A program made the position numbers and the translations under genes. The notes below the pieces were generated by a model. The model saw only the letters and a list, made by a program, of their open reading frames with translations, made no database searches and had not been told where the DNA came from. DNA of 45,502 nt, taken from the NCBI GenBank assembly GCA_026400275.1, contig JAPLPK010000035.1, positions 1 to 45,502 of the forward strand, read 5' to 3'. Source of the stretch: Burkholderiales bacterium (lineage in GTDB: Bacteria; Pseudomonadota; Gammaproteobacteria; Burkholderiales; Burkholderiaceae_C). Below are positions 16,884-25,234 of this stretch, in pieces; within the stretch, counting starts at the first letter, position 1; each line of letters begins with the position of its first letter.

Positions 16884-17495
16884 TTATTTCTTTCGCTTGC
16901 TGGTGCGAGCCGGCCGCGCCTGCGGAGCGCTAAGGCGTTGGCTTTCTTGGTCCAGCCACAGCAGGGTTTCGGCATGCGACAAAAATCTGCGCAGGTACTC
17001 GGGCGACAGCTCACGCATGGTTGCCAGGGAGCGCAGCACCAGCATGTGGGAATTCAGCGGCCCCGCGTTTTCCGGGCCTCGCTTAAGGGATTGCTCCACC
17101 TGGTCCACAACGGCAAACTTGGACCAGACTTCCCGGAAACCTTGCACACTCTTTAGCTCAGGCCTGCCGCCCCAGCCACGGGGCGACTCGCTTATCTCTC
17201 CATCTGGCTGCGTGGCTGTGCGGATATAGGCGTTCAGTGCAGCCAGCGCAGAGGTGGGCGGGGGAGGGGATTCGGAATGACTTGCCCGGGGCCTACGTTC
17301 GCCACGTTCGGCATAGGCTGCCAGCGCGGTTTGCAGCTTGCTCTCCACGATGCGCCGCGCGGGCTCGGGTGCAGCTTCCGAGCGTTGTTGCAGGGCTTCC
17401 AGGTAGCGAAAGCGCAAGGGGTCCCAGTGCTGCGCGCCTGCGTTGCGCAAAGACTCCAGCGCAGCCGCTGCATCGAAAGCCTCTGTCTGCATCAT
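16884..17495 (-). CDS. DUF2894 domain protein
   Basis: 203 residues from the ATG at 17495, overlapping the previous gene's stop by 4 nt (ATGA). The protein is soluble and mostly helical. The N-terminal part (ALESLRNAGAQHWDPLRFRY), a variable Pro/Ser-rich linker around 70-85 and the C-terminal block (VWSKFAVVDQVEQSLKR, NSHMLVLRSLATM, LSPEYLRRFLSHAETLLWL) match my memory of DUF2894. The tail is basic (TSKRKK). Function unknown. It is the last gene of the motor-like operon 21518-16884 and probably a cytoplasmic partner of the channel proteins. Confidence 0.8.
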   Translation of the reverse strand: MMQTEAFDAAAALESLRNAGAQHWDPLRFRYLEALQQRSEAAPEPARRIVESKLQTALAAYAERGERRPRASHSESPPPPTSALAALNAYIRTATQPDGEISESPRGWGGRPELKSVQGFREVWSKFAVVDQVEQSLKRGPENAGPLNSHMLVLRSLATMRELSPEYLRRFLSHAETLLWLDQESQRLSAPQARPARTSKRKK

Positions 17496-18142
17496 GGTGC
17501 CGGCGGTTTCTCGGCTGTCGAGCGGGGTACAGGCGCCATTTCCACCCGGCGGTTCTGCGCACGGCCTTTGTCGTCGTCGTTTGACGCCACGGGCTGCTCG
17601 GCACCAAACGCGGCTGCAAACACCCGCGACGAGGGCATGCCGGATTCGATCAGTGCGCGCGACACCGTGAGCGCGCGCTGGGCTGACAGCTCCAGGTTGT
17701 CGGTGAAATGCTGGTTACGGTCGATGATGGGCTGGTTGTCGGTAAATCCGCTGACCATCAGCATGTCGTCCCGTGCGCCCAGGTAGACCTGCAGCGGTGG
17801 CACCAGGCTTTTCAGCAATTGCCGCCCTTCGGGGCGCAACTGGTCGGAGTTCACCGGGAACAGCACGCTGCCGCTGATGCCGATACGGCCGTTGTTCAAG
17901 GTCACGCGGCCTGTGGCCAAGGGCACGGCCAGGGCCTTTTCCAAGGCCATGCGGCGCTGCTCTTCGCTCTGGCGCTTGGCTACTTCGGCCTGCAGATTGG
18001 TGACCAGGTCCATCTGCACCACCAGCACGCCGACCAGCACCAGCACAAAGGCGCCCAGCAAGCCCGACATCAGGTCGCCGAACACCGCCCAGACGGGCGC
18101 GGTCTGCTCCACGCCGTCATCCCAGTCTTCCGCGTCGGTCAT
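17492..18142 (-). CDS. OmpA/MotB-like stator protein
   Basis: 216 residues. A short cytoplasmic N-terminus is followed by one membrane helix (24-44) immediately preceded by Asp23 in VFGDLMSGLLGAF, the place of the proton-binding Asp of MotB-type stators. Then come a short coiled stretch (47-70) and an OmpA-like peptidoglycan-binding domain (about 85-203) with Asp135 in GFTDNQP, NLELSAQRA and the closing GRAQNRRVE. The start overlaps the DUF802 gene stop by 4 nt and the stop overlaps DUF2894. The pair resembles MotA/MotB, TolQ/TolR and ZorA/ZorB, so a peptidoglycan-anchored ion-driven complex in the inner membrane is inferred. Confidence 0.88.
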   Translation of the reverse strand: MTDAEDWDDGVEQTAPVWAVFGDLMSGLLGAFVLVLVGVLVVQMDLVTNLQAEVAKRQSEEQRRMALEKALAVPLATGRVTLNNGRIGISGSVLFPVNSDQLRPEGRQLLKSLVPPLQVYLGARDDMLMVSGFTDNQPIIDRNQHFTDNLELSAQRALTVSRALIESGMPSSRVFAAAFGAEQPVASNDDDKGRAQNRRVEMAPVPRSTAEKPPAP

Positions 18143-20700
18143 CCCGTAACCCCTTCCGCGCTGCGCAGGCGGCGCATGTCTTCCACCACGGTTTGCTGCG
18201 CGGCGATGCTGAGGTCAATCACCTCGCGCGCCTGGACCACGTAGTAGGCCAGTTGTTCGTCGCTGCGCGTTGCCGACTGCTGGATGGCACCCTCCACGCG
18301 CTGCAGGCTGTCCGCCAGTTTTTCATTCGATGCGCTGAATAGCTGCACGCCGTGGCCAAAGGCTTCGCCCAGGCTGGCCAACTCCACAGCACTGCCAGTG
18401 ACCTGCGCCGCCACCTGCGCGGTCTGGCTGGTGTGCGCCTCCACCGCTTGGGCAAACTGGCCGCCTGCAGCGTCCAGCACGCTGGCAGCGGATGCCACCA
18501 GCGACTCGATGGCGGTGCGCTGATCGCCGGCCGCCTGGTTCAGCGTTTGCAGCAGTGCGTCGAGTTGCGCCACCAGTTGGGTACGTTCTGCAAAAGCCTG
18601 GTTGTCGCGCTCGCTGAACCCGGCCATTTGCTGGCGCAGCTGGGCAATTACTTCCGCTGCGGCTTGGGGCGCCTCGGCCGCCGTGGCCATCAGTCGGGCC
18701 ATGGGCTCTTCCAGGGCCGTGCCCAAGGTGGCCAAATGGGTTACCACGGCGGTCTGCAATTCCGCCAGTCGGTCCACTGCGGCCTGGCCACGGGTGGATT
18801 CTTCGGCACGCAGGGTTGCCAGCTCGGTGCGCCAAAGGCTGGCCAATTGGTCCAGGCGCTCGCCCTGCTGCTGGGCCCAGCGGCCTTCTGCTTCGGTATG
18901 GCTGGCCAGCAAGGTTTCAGAACGGCCCACCAGATTTGCCACCTGTGCCAGGGTTGTTTCGGCGCGTTGGCTGGTGTGTGCCACCATGTCGCCTGCGGTC
19001 TTCTCCAGCGTTTGGCAGACCGCCTGTTGTTGGGCCAGGGCCTGCTCGCCCATGGCGCGCCATTCGCCCTGCAGCGTGTGGGTGGTGGACTGCAATGCCT
19101 GCGTCCAGCTTTGTAGGTGCAGCTGGTCGGCCGTAGCTTGGTCCTCGCGGGACTGGGTTGCGGCAGCTTGCACCGAAGCCAGCAGCGTGCTGGAGCGTTG
19201 TTCGAAAGTGTCGGCAAAGCCTTGCAGCGCGGTGTGCGAGAGCTGGGCCAGTTGCGCCAGGCGCGCGCTCTGGTCCTGTGTCCAGCGGGCCTCTGCGGCG
19301 GTGTGGGCGGCCAACAAGGCTTCAGACCGCGCTACCAAATCGGCCACCTGCGTCAGGGTGGTTTCGGCGCGTTGGCGGGTGTGCTCCACCATGGCGCCAG
19401 CGGTCTTCTCCAGCGTTTGGCACACGGCCTGTTGCTGGGCCAGGGCCTGTTCGCCCATGGCGCGCCATTCGCTCTGCAGCGTGTGGGTGGTGGACTGCAA
19501 TGCCTGCGTCCAGCCGTGCAGGTGCAGCTGGTCTGCGGCTGCTTGCGCGTCTCGTGATTGGGCTGCAGCAGCTTGTACCGAAGCCAGCAGCGTGCTGGAG
19601 CGTTGCTCAAACGTATCGGCAAAGCCTTGTAGCGCCGCGTCAAATCGGGCCGCCTGGGCCTCGCTGCTGCGCACGTGGTTTTGTTGCGCGGCGGCCCAGC
19701 CATCGGTAGTACGCACGGCGGCTGCGTCCCAGCTCTGGGCCAGGCCATTCAGCTGGCTTTGCGTGGCATCAAAGACGCGCTGGTGTAGGCGTGTGGATTC
19801 TTGCGCCATCTCGGCCATCGCCGCCTGGACAACGGGTTGGATGCTTTCGCCTGCCGCGCGTGCCGCAGCGGCCAGACTGGCCTGCAGCGATGCGCTGACG
19901 GAGCTGGCCAATTCGCCATACGCCCCCGACACCTCGCGGTGGAACTGCGCCTGCTGCCCTTGCAACTGTTCGCTCAACTGCTGGCTGCGGCGCTCCATGC
20001 CGTCCATCAGGGCCTGCAGGCGCTCTGCCACCTCGGGCAGCGCGTGGGCCTGCAGTTGCACGGCCTTGAAGGCGTCGTGGCGCTGTTGCGCCATGGAAAA
20101 CGGCCGCAAGCTGGTGGCAATGCGGGCATCCAGCAGGCGCACCACATCCAGCCGCTCGCGCCGGGCCATGGCCGATAGCAGCCCCAAGACGGCCGACGCC
20201 GCCACCCCGGCCACCGAGGTGCCAAACGACAGGCCCAGGCCCTTGATGGGCGCCGCCAATGCGGAGCGAATGGCATGCATGTCGGTGGAGCCCTCTAGCG
20301 CAAACACCGCGCCCTTGAAGGTGACCACCATGCCCAGGAAGGTGCCCAGCATGCCCAGCATCACCAGCAAGCCCACCAGGTACGGCGTCAACGCCAGGCC
20401 GGGCAGGGCGCTGCGCTCGCCCTCGACGCGCATGCGTACGGGGTTGCGCAGCAGGGCTGGCACACGCTCCAGCCAGGTGGGCAAATCCGCGGGCGGCTGC
20501 ACCAGGTCGGCCAGCGCACTGGCCAGCGATGCTGTGTCAGCCCGGAAGCGTCGCAGCTCCAGCGCCCCCAGCAAGTACACCCCAGCGATTACTGCGGTAA
20601 CGGCCAGCGCCAGCGCGCTGGTGCCTACAAACCCATAGCCCACCCAGGCCACGGCCAGAAGACCAATGGAGAAGATGGTGGCGAAAACAAACCTATTCAT
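18139..20700 (-). CDS. DUF802 protein: MotA/ExbB-like channel with coiled-coil tail
   Basis: 853 residues. Two N-terminal helices (5-24, 27-48) and two more (104-128, 154-178) carry the MotA/TolQ/ExbB-like signature: LGMLGTFLGMVVTFKG, then GLGLSFGTSVAGVAASAVLG with the polar Thr/Ser residues expected along an ion path. From about residue 200 to the end (650 residues) it is a Gln/Ala/Glu-rich, probably cytoplasmic coiled coil. Residues 356-490 and 491-620 are a tandem repeat of about 135 residues beginning ALQGFADTFEQRSSTLLASV, which is what I recall of DUF802. It is third-longest gene-unit partner of DUF3348 and the OmpA protein, with ATGA overlaps on both sides. The long tail is the main feature shared with ZorA of Zorya defence systems. 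The function is unknown. Confidence 0.87.
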   Translation of the reverse strand: MNRFVFATIFSIGLLAVAWVGYGFVGTSALALAVTAVIAGVYLLGALELRRFRADTASLASALADLVQPPADLPTWLERVPALLRNPVRMRVEGERSALPGLALTPYLVGLLVMLGMLGTFLGMVVTFKGAVFALEGSTDMHAIRSALAAPIKGLGLSFGTSVAGVAASAVLGLLSAMARRERLDVVRLLDARIATSLRPFSMAQQRHDAFKAVQLQAHALPEVAERLQALMDGMERRSQQLSEQLQGQQAQFHREVSGAYGELASSVSASLQASLAAAARAAGESIQPVVQAAMAEMAQESTRLHQRVFDATQSQLNGLAQSWDAAAVRTTDGWAAAQQNHVRSSEAQAARFDAALQGFADTFEQRSSTLLASVQAAAAQSRDAQAAADQLHLHGWTQALQSTTHTLQSEWRAMGEQALAQQQAVCQTLEKTAGAMVEHTRQRAETTLTQVADLVARSEALLAAHTAAEARWTQDQSARLAQLAQLSHTALQGFADTFEQRSSTLLASVQAAATQSREDQATADQLHLQSWTQALQSTTHTLQGEWRAMGEQALAQQQAVCQTLEKTAGDMVAHTSQRAETTLAQVANLVGRSETLLASHTEAEGRWAQQQGERLDQLASLWRTELATLRAEESTRGQAAVDRLAELQTAVVTHLATLGTALEEPMARLMATAAEAPQAAAEVIAQLRQQMAGFSERDNQAFAERTQLVAQLDALLQTLNQAAGDQRTAIESLVASAASVLDAAGGQFAQAVEAHTSQTAQVAAQVTGSAVELASLGEAFGHGVQLFSASNEKLADSLQRVEGAIQQSATRSDEQLAYYVVQAREVIDLSIAAQQTVVEDMRRLRSAEGVTG
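18841..19635 (-). repeat. Two tandem ~400-bp coding repeats in DUF802 gene
   Basis: The segments 19635-19231 and 19230-18841 encode the two DUF802 repeats. They remain nearly identical in DNA over long stretches, for example TTCTCCAGCGTTTGGCA and GCGTGTGGGTGGTGGACTGC (plus strand) in both. Much of the identity includes third codon positions, so the duplication is recent or is being homogenised by gene conversion. Confidence 0.85.
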
Positions 20701-21518
20701 ACTGCGTTCTCAACTTTTTCAATATCCCTGTGCGGCGCCGCTGTGGGCGCACGCTCAAGCTCGGTTTCCCGCTGGAATGCCTCTACCAAGCCCATGACGG
20801 GCTCCAGCCGCAGGTCCAGCTCGGCCAACATCACGGCCTGCTGTTCCTTGTCAAATCGGTCCAGCCATCCGCCGGCTTGGCGCCACAGGGCGGGCTCGTC
20901 TTGCTGCGGGTGGGTCGTGCGCAGCTGTTCAAACCGGTGCTTCAGCAGCGTTGGGATGGTGGCCAGCAACTTCTGCTCGCGCACTGCCAGCATTTGCTCC
21001 CACACGGCGTCCAGCGCGGCCAGCTGCCGCAAGGTGGGCGACACAGCGGCAATCGCCTCGCGCACATTCACGCGCAAGGGCGGCAGCATCAAATCCATCT
21101 GGCGCTGCAGGTCCAGGTGGCGCTGGCGAAATACCGCGTAGTCGGCCACCGTTTCTTCGGGCGCGGCTGGCACCGGCAGGGGCAAGGGTTCGGGGTTGCG
21201 GCCCCGCCGCCGGCTGGCACCTGCATCGGCCACTGCCACCGGCTTGGTGGTGATGGCGTGGACCATGACCTGGCGTACCTGCTGCACCTGTGCTGCGACC
21301 CCTACGCTGCGGCCCGCCTGGACTGGCTTGCCAGTGGGCTGGGCGGCCGCGCGCGTGGTCTGGATGGCCTGCAGCGCGCCGCGTAGTGTCACCGCGTCGA
21401 ACACGCCCAGCAACACGCTCAGCTGCTCGGCAGAGTCCACGCTGGCGCCCGCCTTGCCGATGGAGGCCGGGTCACCCAACAGGCGAACCAATTTGGAACT
21501 GCTGAAGTTCGTGCGCAA
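20697..21518 (-). CDS. DUF3348 domain protein
   Basis: 273 residues if started at the TTG at 21518, which has AAGGA about 7 nt upstream and gives the N-terminus (M)RTNFSSSKLVRLLGD that I recall as typical of DUF3348. The open frame extends to 21758, but those 80 residues look non-coding (low-complexity, Cys/Pro-rich, no ribosome site). Visible parts are a helical N-terminus, a Pro/Arg-rich linker near 150, and a helical C-terminal half (YAVFRQRHLDLQRQMDLMLP; RFEQLR; LDRFDKEQQAVMLAELDLRL). It is soluble, first gene of the motor-like operon, and its stop overlaps the DUF802 start. Function unknown. Confidence 0.8.
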   Translation of the reverse strand: MRTNFSSSKLVRLLGDPASIGKAGASVDSAEQLSVLLGVFDAVTLRGALQAIQTTRAAAQPTGKPVQAGRSVGVAAQVQQVRQVMVHAITTKPVAVADAGASRRRGRNPEPLPLPVPAAPEETVADYAVFRQRHLDLQRQMDLMLPPLRVNVREAIAAVSPTLRQLAALDAVWEQMLAVREQKLLATIPTLLKHRFEQLRTTHPQQDEPALWRQAGGWLDRFDKEQQAVMLAELDLRLEPVMGLVEAFQRETELERAPTAAPHRDIEKVENAV

Positions 21519-21807
21519 AAAAGATTCCTTTGCACCCAGGAGGTAGCGGCAATGGGGCTCAATGTGGCGGTATGGGGCGTCTGCCCATTCCCATAGCGAT
21601 GGGCCAGGGGGCAAGGGCAGGGCAGACTCGCCGCAGCCCCATGGTGAAAACACCTTGCGCGTAGCGCTGGTAGCCGGGCATGCATGCGGCAAGCAGCGTG
21701 CTGTTTCCGAATGGCCTTGGCTGGGCGAGGATTGTACCGGGTGGCCTTTGAGCGCCACCCAGCCGGCTAGGCGCGAGCAGCGCCGGTCCGGCTGAAAGCG
21801 AGAAACT

Positions 21808-21873
21808 TATGAAAGAAAACAGGCTTTTGTGCAGATTCTGTCTGCGCCGGTAGCTATTTTTTCAGTAGCAAGT
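21808..21873 (-). repeat. Mini-repeat copy E
   Basis: Reverse-oriented copy: GTGCAGATTCTGTCTGCGC followed by GGTAGCTATTTTTTCAGTAG. It lies upstream of the DUF3348 gene and downstream of acdS. Confidence 0.7.
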
Positions 21874-21903
21874 CAGGTGCTTGCGTGGAGCTAGGGTGAA
21901 GCG

Positions 21904-21950
21904 ATGCCATCCACCTGCCCACGGCGACTGTCCGTGCACGCGGATGGCAT
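21904..21950. repeat. Inverted repeat downstream of acdS
   Basis: ATGCCATCC (21904-21912) and GGATGGCAT (21942-21950) pair perfectly, with an inner CACGG/CCGTG stem. It is placed 25 bp after the acdS stop, so it may protect or end the acdS transcript, although there is no T-run. Confidence 0.45.
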
Positions 21951-21974
21951 TCACACAGGGCGCGCCCTGCGGAT

Positions 21975-22991
21975 TCAGCCGTTGCGGAACAGGAAGCTGT
22001 AGGCGTTCAAAGCGGGCACGCCGCCGAGGTGGGCGTACAGTACCTTGGAGCCTGCCGGGAATTCGCCGTTGCGCACCATGTCTATCATGCCTTGCATGGA
22101 TTTGCCCTCGTACACCGGGTCGGTCAGCATGCCTTCCTGGCGTGCGCACAGGCGGATCGCCTCCAGCGTGCCTTCGCTAGGCAGGCCGTATTCGGGGCCG
22201 CCGTAGCGGGTGTCGAGCACCACGTCCTGCTCGGTGATGTCGCGGCCCAGCTCCACCAATTTGGCTGTGTTCTGGGCGATGCGCAGCACCTGGGCCTTGG
22301 TTTGCACCGGTTTGGCCGAGGCGTCGATACCAATCACTTTGTCGGCCCGGCCATCAGCGGCAAAGCCCACCACCATGCCGGCCTGGGTGCTGCCGGTGAC
22401 CGAGCAGACCACGATGTAGTCGAACTTGAAGCCGAGTTCGGCTTCTTGCTGGCGCACTTCTTCGGCAAAACCCACAAAGCCCAGGCCGCCGTACGGGTGC
22501 TCGGAGCAGCCGGCAGGAATGGGGAAGGGCTTGCCGCCAGCCTTGCGCACGTCTTCCATGGCCTGCTCCCAGCTGGGGCGGATGCCGATGTCGAAACCGG
22601 CGGCGTCCAGCCGCACGTCGGCACCCAGGATGCGCGACATCTCGATGTTGCCCACGCGGTCGTACACCGCGTCTGAGTAGTTGACCCAGTTCTCTTGCAC
22701 CAGCACGCACTGCATGCCCAGGTGGGCGGCCACGGCGGCGACTTGGCGCGTCTGGTTGGACTGGATGCCGCCGATGGACACCAGGGTGTCGTAGCCGCCC
22801 GCGATGGCCTCGGGGATCAGGTATTCCAGCTTACGTGTCTTGTTGCCGCCAAAGGCCAGGCCGCTGTTGCAATCTTCGCGCTTGGCGTACAGGTCCACCT
22901 TGCCACCCAGGTGCGCGCTCAGGCGTTTCAGCGGGGTGATGGGCGAGGGGCCAAAGGTCAGGGCGTGGCGCGGGAATTTCTGCAGGTTCAT
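21975..22991 (-). CDS. acdS: 1-aminocyclopropane-1-carboxylate deaminase
   Basis: 338 residues from the ATG at 22991, exactly the length of well-studied AcdS proteins. This PLP enzyme splits ACC, the plant ethylene precursor, into 2-oxobutyrate and ammonia. PLP-binding Lys51 ([11 protein letters not shown]), the [12 protein letters not shown] loop, Tyr294-Glu295 (DPVYEGKS) and Leu322 (HLGGVPALN) are all present. Glu295 and Leu322 are the residues used to separate true ACC deaminases from D-cysteine desulfhydrases. A divergent Lrp-type gene at 23163 corresponds to acdR. It suggests a plant- or rhizosphere-associated life. Confidence 0.95.
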   Translation of the reverse strand: MNLQKFPRHALTFGPSPITPLKRLSAHLGGKVDLYAKREDCNSGLAFGGNKTRKLEYLIPEAIAGGYDTLVSIGGIQSNQTRQVAAVAAHLGMQCVLVQENWVNYSDAVYDRVGNIEMSRILGADVRLDAAGFDIGIRPSWEQAMEDVRKAGGKPFPIPAGCSEHPYGGLGFVGFAEEVRQQEAELGFKFDYIVVCSVTGSTQAGMVVGFAADGRADKVIGIDASAKPVQTKAQVLRIAQNTAKLVELGRDITEQDVVLDTRYGGPEYGLPSEGTLEAIRLCARQEGMLTDPVYEGKSMQGMIDMVRNGEFPAGSKVLYAHLGGVPALNAYSFLFRNG

Positions 22992-23162
22992 GGTGGTGGC
23001 TCGCAAAGTGAAAGACGGTGGGCGCGCAACGCGGCTGCCTTGCAACGCATAGCCAAATTCTAGGGAGCACCTTGGTTAACAGGGTTGCAAATATTCTTCT
23101 TTGTTTGTTTTTAAAAAATTGATTCTTTAATATGTTGGTATTTTTATGTCTTGAAAGCCAAT
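22992..23162. promoter_or_regulatory. Divergent acdS-acdR promoter region
   Basis: 171 bp, strikingly AT-rich between about 23085 and 23150 against a GC-rich background. It must hold the promoters of acdS (minus) and acdR (plus) and the AcdR binding site. TTGATT near 23119 is a possible acdR -35. I could not fix an exact Lrp box. Confidence 0.55.
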
Positions 23163-23672
23163 ATGTGCGCAACAAAAGTAACAACCAAGACGGAGCCCAC
23201 CGACGGCCCCGACCACGCCATAGACCGCACCGACAAAGCCATACTGCGCGCTCTGCAACGTGACGCGTCCATGACCAATGTGGCGCTGGCCGCCAAGGTG
23301 AATCTGAGCCCGCCGGCCTGTCTGCGGCGGGTGGAGCGGCTCAAGCAACTGGGTTTTATTTCGGGCATCGTCGCGCTGCTCAACCCCAAGGCGTTGGACG
23401 CCAGCATGCTGGTGCTGATCGGTGTGGTGCTGGACCGGTCCACGCCCGAGTCATTCGCCCTGTTCGAGAAGGCGGCAGCCAAGGTATCGGGCTGCATGGA
23501 GTGCCATGTGGTGACCGGCGAGTTTGACTACTTCATGCTGCTGCGCACGCGCGACAACGACAGCTTTAATAACCTGCACGCCACACAGCTGCTGCACCTG
23601 CCGGGCGTGCGGCAGATTCGTTCGTTCATGGTGCTCAAGCAGGTGCTGTCCACCACGCAGTTTCCGATTTAG
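23163..23672 (+). CDS. acdR: Lrp/AsnC-family regulator of acdS
   Basis: 170 residues from the ATG at 23163. The N-terminal HTH (IDRTDKAILRALQRDASMTN; AAKVNLSPPACLRRVERLKQ) is followed by the RAM ligand-binding/oligomerisation domain (MLVLIGVVLDR, CHVVTGEFDYFMLLRTRD, LPGVRQIRSFMVLKQVL). Divergent placement next to acdS identifies it as AcdR, the leucine-responsive-type protein known to regulate ACC deaminase in several rhizobacteria. The first 25 residues are Thr/Pro-rich and precede the HTH. Confidence 0.92.
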   Translation: MCATKVTTKTEPTDGPDHAIDRTDKAILRALQRDASMTNVALAAKVNLSPPACLRRVERLKQLGFISGIVALLNPKALDASMLVLIGVVLDRSTPESFALFEKAAAKVSGCMECHVVTGEFDYFMLLRTRDNDSFNNLHATQLLHLPGVRQIRSFMVLKQVLSTTQFPI

Positions 23673-23879
23673 CCGAGCGGCCAGTGTCTTTGAATACGTT
23701 CTTACGCTGAGCGCGGTGGCAAGCCTTGCCAGCCGTTGTCGTTGTACCGAAAGTGCTGCAGGCAGCACAAATTCTTCACAAACCAAGGGTTTCCCCGGTG
23801 TTTTTTGTAAAAAATGACGAATACGGGTGCGGTTGCCATAGAAAATACCAAGCAGTCACAATGCGACCACATTTTCACC
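23673..23879. other. 207-bp gap before chemoreceptor gene
   Basis: No gene seen. It contains GGCAAGCCTTGCC near 23717 and the AT-rich TTTTTTGTAAAAAA near 23802, which could be part of the acdR 3' end and the chemoreceptor promoter. No strong -10/-35 pair is evident. Confidence 0.4.
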
Positions 23880-25217
23880 ATGAACCGTCTGGCCAAACTT
23901 TTTTCCTTCCTATCGGGCAAGCGTGTCTCCGCGCAACGCCAACTCCAGGCGCTGTATCGCAACCAAGCGGTCATTGAATTTGAGCCGGACGGCACCATTG
24001 TTTTCGCCAACGCGCCATTTCTGCAGGTCATGGGTTACTCGCTGGAAGCCATTCAGGGCCAGCACCACCGCCTATTTGTCGATCCCGCAGAGCAGCACGC
24101 GCCGGAGTACGCGGCCTTCTGGGCGCGGCTGCAACGAGGCGAAGCCTTCGTAGGCCGGTGCCGGCGCATTGCCAGCGATGGCAAAGATGTGTGGCTGCAG
24201 GCCAATTACAGCCCGGTGCGGGACGGCGCGGGCAAGGTCGTGCGGGTGGTGAAGTACGCCATGGATATTTCCGAGCAGGTGTTGCGGGACGCCGAGGCCA
24301 ACAGCCAGCTGGCGGCCGTGGGCAGGGCGCAGGCGGTGATCGAATTTGACCTGCAAGGCCGCATCCTGCGTGCCAACCGTAATTTCATCGAAGCCATGGG
24401 CTACCGCAGCGAGAACGAACTGGTTGGCAAGCACCACAGCATGTTTGTCACAGCGCAGGAGCGGCAAAGCCCGGAATACCGGGCCTTCTGGCAGCACCTG
24501 GGCAGCGGCCAGTTCCACCAGGGCCAGTTTCAGCGTGTGGGCCGCGCGGGCAATGTGGTGTGGATAGAAGCCAATTACAGCCCCGTGCTGGACCAGGTCG
24601 GCAGGCCTTTCAAGATCGTCAAATACGCCACCGACATCACGGCCCGGTTTGAGGCCACGCGCCTGGTCCAGGGCGCGTTCCAGGAGCTGCAGCGGCTGGT
24701 GAAGCACAGTGCGGCGCAGGCTGACGGTGCGCATTCCCATACCTTGCAAGTAGCCTCGATTGCGCACAACGGTGCCGATGCCTCCGCAGAGGCGGTGGCC
24801 ACCATGCAGCACATCCAGGCCGATTCCAAGCGCATCGCCGACATCGTGGGCCTGATTGACGGCATCGCCTTTCAGACCAATCTGCTGGCGTTGAACGCCG
24901 CCGTGGAAGCGGCCCGCGCCGGTGAGCAAGGCCGTGGCTTTGCCGTTGTGGCGGGCGAGGTGCGCAGCCTGGCGCAGCGCAGTGCCGAGGCCGCACGCGA
25001 AATCAAGGGACTGATATCCGCCTCGGCCGAGCGCGTCTTCGTCGGCAACGCTAAGGTACAGGAGTCTGGCCGCGTGATGCAGGAGATCCAGCACTCGGCC
25101 AAACAGGCTTCCGACATCATGGCGTCCATCGTCGATGCGTCACGCGCGCAGGACGCGCGTCTGGGCGCGGTTAACCAGGCCATGGTCCAGTTGCAAGCGG
25201 CCGACAGCGTGGGCTGA
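23880..25217 (+). CDS. Soluble PAS-PAS methyl-accepting chemotaxis protein
   Basis: 445 residues from the ATG at 23880; upstream in-frame starts are less likely, though no good ribosome site marks this one. Two tandem PAS domains (about 30-145 and 150-265), each ending in [16 protein letters not shown], have the Aer/BdlA-like pattern. They are followed by the MCP signalling hairpin with the near-invariant tip [20 protein letters not shown] and [20 protein letters not shown]. There are no membrane helices and no HAMP, so it is a cytoplasmic receptor, probably sensing redox or oxygen through a PAS cofactor. The signalling domain is short and there is no C-terminal CheR/CheB docking pentapeptide. 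Confidence 0.92.
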   Translation: MNRLAKLFSFLSGKRVSAQRQLQALYRNQAVIEFEPDGTIVFANAPFLQVMGYSLEAIQGQHHRLFVDPAEQHAPEYAAFWARLQRGEAFVGRCRRIASDGKDVWLQANYSPVRDGAGKVVRVVKYAMDISEQVLRDAEANSQLAAVGRAQAVIEFDLQGRILRANRNFIEAMGYRSENELVGKHHSMFVTAQERQSPEYRAFWQHLGSGQFHQGQFQRVGRAGNVVWIEANYSPVLDQVGRPFKIVKYATDITARFEATRLVQGAFQELQRLVKHSAAQADGAHSHTLQVASIAHNGADASAEAVATMQHIQADSKRIADIVGLIDGIAFQTNLLALNAAVEAARAGEQGRGFAVVAGEVRSLAQRSAEAAREIKGLISASAERVFVGNAKVQESGRVMQEIQHSAKQASDIMASIVDASRAQDARLGAVNQAMVQLQAADSVG

Positions 25218-25234
25218 GGGCCTTCGGCCGCAGT

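Larger units (their letters stand above)
21519..21974. other. 456-bp gap between acdS and DUF3348 genes
   Basis: No convincing gene. It holds the upstream region of DUF3348 (an open but non-coding-looking extension to 21758), a possible minus-strand TACAAT near 21737, mini-repeat E and an inverted repeat after acdS. Both flanking genes are on the minus strand, so the promoter of the motor-like operon should lie here. Confidence 0.6.

Noticed and set aside
15148-17229. Long plus-strand open frame of 693 codons opposite ahcY and DUF2894
   Set aside because: It runs antisense to well-recognised genes and through the riboswitch; its sequence is His/Gly/Gln-rich low complexity, a by-product of high GC at third codon positions.
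18602-20638. 678-codon plus-strand open frame opposite the DUF802 gene
   Set aside because: Ser/Ala/Cys-rich antisense translation without a domain or ribosome site. The minus-strand gene has membrane motifs, coupling overlaps and coherent repeats.
16884-21518. Calling the motor-like operon a Zorya defence system
   Set aside because: Only the ZorAB-like architecture is visible. No SNF2-type ZorD, ZorC or HNH-type ZorE is adjacent, and there is no defence-island context, so only a similarity is reported.
21519-21758. Extended N-terminus of the DUF3348 protein
   Set aside because: The 80 extra residues are Pro/Cys-rich and unlike the family, and the ATG has no ribosome site, while the TTG at 21518 does.
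21975-22991. D-cysteine desulfhydrase instead of ACC deaminase
   Set aside because: Glu295 and Leu322 and the exact 338-residue length fit true AcdS, and an acdR-like gene is divergent.
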